A DNA stretch of 8,466 bases from assembly GCA_049644265.1 (NCBI GenBank), contig JBARRO010000178.1, positions 1-8,466 of the forward strand. The letters are read 5' to 3'. The position numbers and the translations under genes are program-made. Numbering within the stretch: the first letter of the stretch is position 1; each line of letters begins with the position of its first letter. Below are positions 1 through 5,521 of this stretch, piece by piece. The stretch comes from JBARRO01 sp049644265. Its GTDB lineage: Bacteria > Bacteroidota > Ignavibacteria > UBA10030. The notes under the pieces were generated by a model, which worked only from the letters and a program-made list of their open reading frames with translations, did no database searches and was not told where the DNA came from.

Positions 1-1620
1 AAACAAATCCGAACGATCTCCACGATTACAACTTCGACCTCGCCTTTCTCCGTCCCCAGCTCGGGCTCGACCATCAACCCTGGAGACTCGATGAAGGTTG
101 TTGTGACGTTTTTGCCCCCCTCCGTTGGTTCATTTGCCGATACGGTTGTGGTGAACCATGACGGCACCGTAGGACCTCCGATTAAGATACCCCTGAGTGG
201 AACCGGCCCGAACACACTTTCTTTCCTCAGCAAGACCGGAGCGACGCTCACAACTCTTGCGCTCGCTAATGCGTTTCCAAATCAGCTCCGCTCAGACACT
301 ATTTATGTGAAGAACAGCTCCGGGTCAACGGTTACAGTTACGGGAATTACGACAAACAGTCCGGAATACTCCATTCTCGTCTCCCCGACGACAATTAACA
401 ATAACGACAGCGGTAAGGTTGTTGTTGGATTGGTCGCCACCTCGGTCGGACGAAAGGATGACACCTTGAAAGTTGCGCATAACAGCGCCCTGCCCGGCAG
501 TTCACCCTTGAAGCTGCCCATCAGTGCAAGGGCAACAGGAAGTTTCGTCATGTCGGCCACCACCATCGGAGCCCCACTTGATACGAACGTCATGCGCGTC
601 AATGCCGCAAACACGGGCATTACGCCGGGCACCGTGTACCCCGCTGTGGCAGTGGATAGTACACGCCCACTGACCATTTACCTGCGAAATATCGGAACCA
701 CGATCTTCGGCGTCGATAGCATCAAGTTCCAAACGCCGAATTTCTATTCGGTCCAGCCTACACCATTCACGATGCGTCCGGGGGACAATGATGTCTATCA
801 GTTACTCCTGCAGTTCCGCTACCAACCCCTGGATGTTTCCTCTCCGACATACAGGGATACAGTGACGCTGTTCACGAACGATACGATTCCTGGAGGCAAC
901 AGAGTCCGTGTAGCCGTGGAGGGCGCGAGCAGGAACGCAGTCTACATTCTGACTCAACGAAGCAGACAGGATCTCAACTACGGGACTGTCCCAATCTATT
1001 CCTCCTCTTCGGACTCAACAGTGCGCGTCCATAACTACCAGACGGGCCAGACCATCATCGATTCCGTGCGTTTCGCGCAAAAAAGTATCCACTTCAAATT
1101 CGACACTTCCTCGGTGGCGTACAAGCGTGTTCTCGGCAAGGGCGACACATCCTTGATCCTGGTGCGCTTTTCGCCGCAGGATACCCTGCCGACAGCAGCA
1201 ACGGTGAAACGCGATACACTTCTCGTTTACACCTCGGGGAATGCCTTGGCCAAACCGTACAAGATTCCTGTTGCCGGCGTTGCGAGTGTGGCAATAGTAT
1301 TTAATCCCTCAGCGGCCTCGGTAAACGTCGGAGAAATTCCGGTCAATGGAACGAAAGATACCACGATCAAAGTCTACAACAGGACCAACAATGAATATAT
1401 TCTCGATTCATTGGGCATTTACAGTGGTGTGAACTTTAACATCCTCTCAAACACACTCAAAGATACCCTGAAGGTCAACGATAGCCTCTCTATCGTGATC
1501 CGATTCCATCCATTGTCCGGAGGTGTCTTGAGGGATACATTGTATATTTGGGGTAATGCCGGTATCCCGACAACTCTCCTGGCGCATCCGCGCAAGGTCA
1601 CGCTCGTTGGGACGGGAAGC
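1..1620 (+). repeat. Tandem ASH/choice-of-anchor D-like beta-sandwich modules
   Basis: About five consecutive diverged modules of roughly 110-130 residues, the first cut by the window edge. Approximate boundaries are nt 1-204, 205-534, 535-930, 931-1290 and 1291-1620. Each shows a conserved rhythm: an early strand with 'V.N.' or 'LRN' (IYVKNSS, IYLRNIG, VRVHNYQ, IKVYNRT), a central 'L.V.F.P' strand (VVVTFLPP, LILVRFSP, IVIRFHP), a 'DTL' strand, and in most a closing G-rich strand. This matches the immunoglobulin-like ASH / 'choice-of-anchor D' pattern of large exported bacterial proteins. Similarity is at protein level only; the DNA has diverged, so this is an old duplication. Boundaries are by eye. 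Confidence 0.72.
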
Positions 1621-4392
1621 ACGCAGGGTATTATTCAGGCGTCGAACTACGTCACGGTCGACAACATAGAGGGCGTCGACGGTGTCCCGATCGCAAGTCC
1701 CGACTCCACTTATAAAGAGGTCGGCAACTTCTGGAGTAATCCCGGCGGCTTGTCGTTTGGAACCGGCCATCGTCGGGCTCCAAACCTTTCCGGAGCTCTT
1801 GCCGGATCCATCGCAACGTACACATTTACCATTGATAGCTCCGGACCGTATCTTGTCTACCATTGGGGTCAAAACAGCCCGAACGTCGGAAGTAACGCGC
1901 TTGTCCATTTTCTCAAGTTCGGCGTTGGTGGAATTTATGACTCCATCCGCTACAACCTGTTTGAGAACAAGACGCTCATTCCAGGGTATAACGGAACATT
2001 TAAGCCGCTCATGATGCACTATGTCGACGGCCTTGGCAAAGGAGCTGCAGCCGTTCGCATCGGTGCTGATGCTGTCACCGGAGCGTTCCTCCGCGTGGAT
2101 GCCGTTCGTTTCTTGCGGTCCACACAGAAGGCGGATATTGAATTCGGGCGTCGCGATGTCAACTTCAGCTCAGGCCGTGTTCCCGAGGAATACCCTGAGA
2201 TCACTCTCGGTGACTCACTGAAACGGCCGTACAGATTCTGGAACCTCGGAAAGGACACGCTCGTCATTTCCAACATTCAGTTCTTTACGACAAACAGCAC
2301 TCCGGCGGCCCGATTCTCCGCGTTCAATCTTGCCGGGACAGCGAAACAGATATTTCCCATTAAGATCCCCCCGATGAAAACCAACGGTTTGGCAGAAACC
2401 GGCGGGTGGTATGATATCACCCTCTGTGCCGCACCGTTCCAGGAGGAAGTCATCCGTGACTCGATGATCGTGTCGAGCAACGATGATACAGAACCCAAGT
2501 CATATATCATTCTCAACGCCGTTGGCATCAATTACAGCTTCATCATGAACGCAAGCATCGGCAACACCGAGCCTCATTATCGTGCACCGGCACCCGCTGT
2601 GGACAACAACGTTACAACAATACCGAAATACTCCGAAAATGCTCTGGGTGTCTGGCAGAACTCTGCTGCCGCGTCTGTGGCGTTCCCGATTTCGGGCGGC
2701 AACAATTCCAGCCGCGTGAACACAGGTGGCACAGGGACGTTCCCCCACATAGCCACCTATGAATTCGAATTCCCCGACGTCGCCTATGGACTTATTCCGA
2801 CAGACGGAAATTACATTCTTGAATACGGCGGACCGGGCGGATCGACGAATGCTTACACCCGCGAACAAGTGGTTGTTACGCAAACGTTTGGCGCACAGCC
2901 GGATACGGCATATCTTGATGCCACGACAGTGAATTCTCCGCCCTGGAAACAAGTTGGAGGCGGCCTCAAAACCTTCGTTATGTTCCCGGGAGGCAAGATT
3001 AGCGCCGAATTCCAGCGCAACGCTGCAACAGAAGCAGCGGGCGGTGTAGGGTTCCTGCGGGTGGACCTCCTCCGCGTTCGCAAAGTTCCCAAGGGAGCAT
3101 TGGTCGGCGTTCCGTTCGCCGCACCCGACTCTATGACCATCGCGGATGTGAGCTTCCGGAACCCGCCAGGCATCGACGGCAAGGTAAACAAACGTGACTT
3201 TGTCATCGGCAGTCGCGGCGAGACCGCGCTGAACCTTCTCAACGTCAGGTTCAGGTCGAACCAGTATTTCCACGTCGTAAATCCGCTCCCCTCGACGCCA
3301 TTCCAGTTGAAGGCAGTCAACGGCGAGTACAGACTTACCGTGGAATTCGTTCCCGATAAGATTGCCCGCTTCAAGGACACGCTCGAGATCTATTCGACCT
3401 CTTCGCGACCGCAGGATACGCTCATTCTCGTCCCTGTCACGGGAGATGGCATCGGCGGAACTTATTTAGTGGATGACGATGGCACGGTGACGGAAGTGTC
3501 TGCAACTCCGACTTTTGCCGGAATCTACGCGAACGGCTCCTTTGACAAGCTCAACATCACGCATTGGCAGAGGGAAGTTGCCGGTGGTTCAGCCGTCGTG
3601 GGTCGGGGAACAACGCGAGCGCTCCTCCCGATTTACCAGAATCCATACAATCTGAACACGAATCTGGGCGGGCGATTCGAGTGGTATCCCTTGATCCCGA
3701 CAGCGACAGGAGAATCGGATTCCATCTACTGCAGCGTCACCGCTACGGTGAAAGCTGGAGAAACAAAGGCAAGCCCCGCTGCACATTATCGGGTGTTTAG
3801 CACTGGCGCTTCCGGTAAAGACACGATCATGAATCAAAACAGCCTTTCCTCCGGCCGTGTCGTCGGTGTGGGCGAGCTGAACCTAGGGACCTACTGGTTC
3901 CTCCGTGGCGGAAGAGACGCCTCGGGCGGAGCCTCCGTGTTTGGCCACGTTCGTGTTATGAACGACACGACTGCCGTCTCGCAATTCTACGGCGCCAACA
4001 CCAACATCGCTAAGCGTGATACATTCGGCCTTGTCGCTGATGCAATCATCCTTCAGGAACTTCTTGCTCCAAGGACAACCACGGGCGTTGAAAAGGAAGA
4101 ACAACTCCCGACAGAATTCTCTTTGAGCCAGAATTACCCGAATCCGTTCAACCCGACGACCACCATCAAGTTCGGATTGCCGGAACGAGTCGCGGTGGAA
4201 CTGAAGGTCTACGACATCCTCGGTCGTGAAGTCCGCGCGCTGTTCAACGGCGATCAGATGAACCCCGGAACGCATACGGTGCTTTGGAATGGCCGCAACA
4301 ACGCCAACCAGCCGGTTGCAACGGGCGTCTACTTCTACCGTATCATCGCCGGTGGATACGTGCAATCGATGAAGATGATCCTGCTGAAGTAA
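1..4392 (+). CDS. Giant T9SS-secreted multidomain protein: ASH/choice-of-anchor D array with golvesin-like modules (5'-partial)
   Basis: Likely an exported, surface-attached or released protein. The first ATG (nt 91) is not the start: the same frame is open from nt 1 and the upstream codons read as the middle of a beta-sandwich module (...TSPFSVPSSGSTINPGDS before MKVVVTFLPP). At least 1463 residues are encoded here. Numbering from the nt 91 Met, the visible order is: end of one ASH-like module (to 38), four more (39-148, 149-280, 281-400, 401-510), a golvesin-like module (515-678), an ASH-like module (681-813), golvesin-like (814-1000), ASH-like (1013-1121), golvesin-like (1122-1324), a short linker, and a T9SS type A sorting domain (1341-1433). 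ASH-like modules share a late 'DTL.V/DT..' strand (DTLKV, DTVTLFTND, DTLLVYTSGN, DTLYIWGNAG, DSMIVSSNDD, DTLEIYSTSS), and most close on a strand such as PLSGTG, TLVGTG or PVTGDG. No catalytic motif was recognised. The role (adhesin, matrix or cell-surface scaffold) is inference. A terminator follows the TAA. Confidence is high for coding and export, low for function. Confidence 0.93.
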   Translation, partial: KQIRTISTITTSTSPFSVPSSGSTINPGDSMKVVVTFLPPSVGSFADTVVVNHDGTVGPPIKIPLSGTGPNTLSFLSKTGATLTTLALANAFPNQLRSDTIYVKNSSGSTVTVTGITTNSPEYSILVSPTTINNNDSGKVVVGLVATSVGRKDDTLKVAHNSALPGSSPLKLPISARATGSFVMSATTIGAPLDTNVMRVNAANTGITPGTVYPAVAVDSTRPLTIYLRNIGTTIFGVDSIKFQTPNFYSVQPTPFTMRPGDNDVYQLLLQFRYQPLDVSSPTYRDTVTLFTNDTIPGGNRVRVAVEGASRNAVYILTQRSRQDLNYGTVPIYSSSSDSTVRVHNYQTGQTIIDSVRFAQKSIHFKFDTSSVAYKRVLGKGDTSLILVRFSPQDTLPTAATVKRDTLLVYTSGNALAKPYKIPVAGVASVAIVFNPSAASVNVGEIPVNGTKDTTIKVYNRTNNEYILDSLGIYSGVNFNILSNTLKDTLKVNDSLSIVIRFHPLSGGVLRDTLYIWGNAGIPTTLLAHPRKVTLVGTGSTQGIIQASNYVTVDNIEGVDGVPIASPDSTYKEVGNFWSNPGGLSFGTGHRRAPNLSGALAGSIATYTFTIDSSGPYLVYHWGQNSPNVGSNALVHFLKFGVGGIYDSIRYNLFENKTLIPGYNGTFKPLMMHYVDGLGKGAAAVRIGADAVTGAFLRVDAVRFLRSTQKADIEFGRRDVNFSSGRVPEEYPEITLGDSLKRPYRFWNLGKDTLVISNIQFFTTNSTPAARFSAFNLAGTAKQIFPIKIPPMKTNGLAETGGWYDITLCAAPFQEEVIRDSMIVSSNDDTEPKSYIILNAVGINYSFIMNASIGNTEPHYRAPAPAVDNNVTTIPKYSENALGVWQNSAAASVAFPISGGNNSSRVNTGGTGTFPHIATYEFEFPDVAYGLIPTDGNYILEYGGPGGSTNAYTREQVVVTQTFGAQPDTAYLDATTVNSPPWKQVGGGLKTFVMFPGGKISAEFQRNAATEAAGGVGFLRVDLLRVRKVPKGALVGVPFAAPDSMTIADVSFRNPPGIDGKVNKRDFVIGSRGETALNLLNVRFRSNQYFHVVNPLPSTPFQLKAVNGEYRLTVEFVPDKIARFKDTLEIYSTSSRPQDTLILVPVTGDGIGGTYLVDDDGTVTEVSATPTFAGIYANGSFDKLNITHWQREVAGGSAVVGRGTTRALLPIYQNPYNLNTNLGGRFEWYPLIPTATGESDSIYCSVTATVKAGETKASPAAHYRVFSTGASGKDTIMNQNSLSSGRVVGVGELNLGTYWFLRGGRDASGGASVFGHVRVMNDTTAVSQFYGANTNIAKRDTFGLVADAIILQELLAPRTTTGVEKEEQLPTEFSLSQNYPNPFNPTTTIKFGLPERVAVELKVYDILGREVRALFNGDQMNPGTHTVLWNGRNNANQPVATGVYFYRIIAGGYVQSMKMILLK
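1633..2124 (+). repeat. Golvesin-like module 1
   Basis: Residues about 515-678 (from the nt 91 Met). It opens with VTVDNIEG, contains an aromatic/glycine-rich middle (GNFWSNPGG), a TYTFTIDSSGPYLVYHWG strand pair and a closing FLRVDAVRFL. An 'ATYTF.....G.Y.VY' strand followed near the end by a '(L)RVDAV' strand is the pattern of golvesin C-terminal-like (xly) jelly-roll domains, which often accompany carbohydrate-active or surface proteins. Ligand binding is not shown by the sequence. It is the first of three such modules in this protein. Confidence 0.55.
2530..3090 (+). repeat. Golvesin-like module 2
   Basis: Residues about 814-1000. After VDNNVTTIPKYSENALGVWQ comes IATYEFEFPD, a GNYILEYGGPGG segment, and the closing GFLRVDLLRVRKV, which parallels FLRVDAVRFL of module 1. 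An ASH-like module (nt about 2131-2529) separates the two. Longer loops than in module 1 account for its larger size. Assignment rests on the shared order of strands and on the closing motif. Confidence 0.5.
3454..4062 (+). repeat. Golvesin-like module 3
   Basis: Residues about 1122-1324, beginning TYLVDDDGTVTEVS and ending GLVADAIILQEL, the place where modules 1 and 2 have 'RVDAVRFL' and 'RVDLLRVR'. The middle carries FEWYPLIPTATG, AHYRVFSTGASGKDTI and LNLGTYWFLRGG, the kind of strands expected in this fold. It is the most diverged of the three copies and the last folded module before the sorting signal. Confidence 0.48.
4111..4389 (+). other. T9SS type A C-terminal sorting domain (FlgD-like Ig fold)
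   Basis: The last ~93 residues start TEFSLSQNYPNPFNPTTTI, continue with LKVYDILGREVRAL, then PGTHTVLWNGRN, and end with GVYFYRI...QSMKMILLK. This is the textbook order of the Por-type/FlgD-like C-terminal domain that directs proteins through the type IX secretion system. Known of the family: the domain is recognised at the outer membrane and often removed or exchanged for a surface anchor on export. It implies that the host genome encodes a T9SS, which is not in this window. Confidence 0.92.
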
Positions 4393-4421
4393 TTTATCGA
4401 GGTACTTCGCGGGTGGTTTTC

Positions 4422-4460
4422 AAGGGCATCCTGCAGTTGAGCAGGATGCCCTTTTTGTTT
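4422..4460 (+). terminator. Rho-independent terminator after the secreted-protein gene
   Basis: A perfect 13-bp inverted repeat (nt 4422-4434 with 4441-4453, arm AAGGGCATCCTGC) encloses a 6-nt loop (AGTTGA) and is followed by TTTGTTT. It begins 29 nt after the TAA of the giant gene. The reverse direction lacks a T-run (TTGAAAACC), so it works for the plus strand only. The hairpin should uncouple the giant gene from the lipoprotein gene that starts 30 nt beyond its tail. Confidence 0.9.
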
Positions 4461-4474
4461 ATATTCCTGAAGCG

Positions 4475-4480
4475 AAAGGA
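4475..4480 (+). promoter_or_regulatory. Ribosome binding site for the PstS-like lipoprotein gene
   Basis: AAAGGA lies 9 nt before the GTG at nt 4490. It supports this GTG start, which also gives a correctly placed lipoprotein signal peptide. Confidence 0.7.
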
Positions 4481-4489
4481 CTGCAACTC

Positions 4490-5416
4490 GTGCGCTTCTT
4501 CCATGCAATCTTTTTCCTTCTTTTGTTCATTGGGTGCCAACCCGAGCCAGAACAAACTGCGACCAAAGGGCGTCTCCATATCCTGGTCGGGGAATCTGTT
4601 GCTCCGCCCATTCTTGTCGAGATCACGGAATTTCTGCATCTCTACGAAAAGAACGGCGCGGAGATCTCCTATGATGTCGTTTCATCCGAATATGCTGTTA
4701 GTTGCATGGTCCTCGACACCGCACAAATGATCTTCACGACGAGACGATTGTCCGAGGAAGAACGCAAGCTCGTCGAGCATACATCCGGAGCGCTCGTCGA
4801 AATTGCTGTGGCCTACGACGGTGCCGTTGCGGTTGTCCACTACAAGAATCCTGTTGAGAAGATGACGCTGACTGAAATCCGCAGCATCCTCGAAGGGAAG
4901 ATCACACGCTGGGAGCAACTGTCGCAGTCAAACGGGAAGAAGGGCGGGATTACAGTCTTTCTGCAGGACTCAGCCGATGTTGCGCAGATGCTTCGTGTCC
5001 GATTCGCAGGAGGGTTGAACTTCTCTCCCCGTATCAGGAGACAGACGTCAGAACTCCAGACCTTCAAGTCGGTCACGAGTGACCCGACATCCGTTGGATT
5101 CGTTGCTCTCAGCTGGATCGATTCGGCAAAAGTTCCGGCAAAAGCCCTCGAGATTTCTCAAGCGGAGGAAGAAGCCGACACGTCATTTCACTCCCCCGTT
5201 GAGTCCTTCGGGAAGTTCTATGCTCCCCATCCGGCCCACATCTATCGAAGTTATTATCCTCTCAAACGGGCAATTTACATGTACACAAGGTCGGCGCGGG
5301 GAGATCTTGCGTCGGGCTTCGGCACGTTCGTTGCCAACAAAGAAGGTCAGAAACTCTTCCTTGACCACGGCCTTGTCCCCGGAACCCAGCCTATTCGCCT
5401 GAGACCCTCAAACTAA
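4490..5416 (+). CDS. PstS-like periplasmic substrate-binding lipoprotein with atypical ligand loops
   Basis: 308 residues. The start is GTG with AAAGGA 9 nt upstream. The N-terminus MRFFHAIFFLLLFIGC is a lipoprotein signal with cysteine at residue 16, so the mature protein should be membrane-anchored in the periplasm or on the outer membrane. The body follows the PstS family: LHILVGESVAPP (29-40) where the first ligand loop sits, MIFTTRRLSEEE (80-91) for the 'SSRPL' segment, VAYDGAVAVVHYKNP (107-121) then LTEIRSILEGKITRW (127-141), VGFVAL (202-207), YPLKRAIYMYTR (256-267), and GFGTFVANKEGQKLFLDHGLVP (276-297). The usual 'R..GSGT' phosphate loop is absent: FLQDSADVAQML (157-168) stands in its place, and the first loop has GES rather than a GSS/T-type motif. 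Family-typical length, no pstC/A/B nearby. It may bind another ligand or act as a sensor or structural protein; phosphate uptake is not supported. It lies between two terminators, so it is probably monocistronic. Confidence 0.88.
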   Translation: MRFFHAIFFLLLFIGCQPEPEQTATKGRLHILVGESVAPPILVEITEFLHLYEKNGAEISYDVVSSEYAVSCMVLDTAQMIFTTRRLSEEERKLVEHTSGALVEIAVAYDGAVAVVHYKNPVEKMTLTEIRSILEGKITRWEQLSQSNGKKGGITVFLQDSADVAQMLRVRFAGGLNFSPRIRRQTSELQTFKSVTSDPTSVGFVALSWIDSAKVPAKALEISQAEEEADTSFHSPVESFGKFYAPHPAHIYRSYYPLKRAIYMYTRSARGDLASGFGTFVANKEGQKLFLDHGLVPGTQPIRLRPSN

Positions 5417-5460
5417 GCGGCGTTTGGAAGCTGCTGCAACTTTCGTTTGAGTCACAAATA

Positions 5461-5500
5461 AAAACGTCCCGCGGGCTAAGCCTCGCGGGACTTTTGAGTT
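5461..5500. terminator. Bidirectional terminator between convergent genes
   Basis: Hairpin arms GTCCCGCG (nt 5466-5473) and CGCGGGAC (nt 5484-5491) enclose a short loop that can add one or two more pairs. On the plus strand the stem is followed by TTTTGAGTTT; on the minus strand it is followed by GTTTTTATTTG. It therefore fits as a shared terminator for the lipoprotein gene ending at 5416 (+) and the large gene ending at 5522 (-). Nothing else was seen in the 105-nt gap. Confidence 0.85.
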
Positions 5501-5521
5501 TCTCGACGATCAGTTGTAAGA

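Noticed and set aside
91..93. ATG at nt 91 as the real start of the giant plus-strand gene
   Set aside because: The frame is open upstream to nt 1 with module-like sequence, no ribosome binding site is seen before it, and no signal peptide follows it.
1447..2019. 190-residue minus-strand open frame
   Set aside because: Antisense to the giant gene, no recognisable motif or start signal; composition fits a shadow frame.
2500..3273. 257-residue minus-strand open frame
   Set aside because: It lies wholly antisense to clearly coding golvesin-like and ASH-like modules, has no recognisable domain and is rich in Cys, Arg and His in the manner of a shadow frame.
4393..4489. Bacteroidetes-type promoter (TTTG / TAnnTTTG) before the lipoprotein gene
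   Set aside because: T-rich elements such as TTTTTG and TATATT occur, but no pair has the right spacing; they are better explained as the terminator tail.
4284..4730. 148-residue plus-strand open frame across the gene 1/gene 2 junction
   Set aside because: It overlaps the sorting domain, the terminator and the lipoprotein signal peptide in another frame, so it is not a credible gene.
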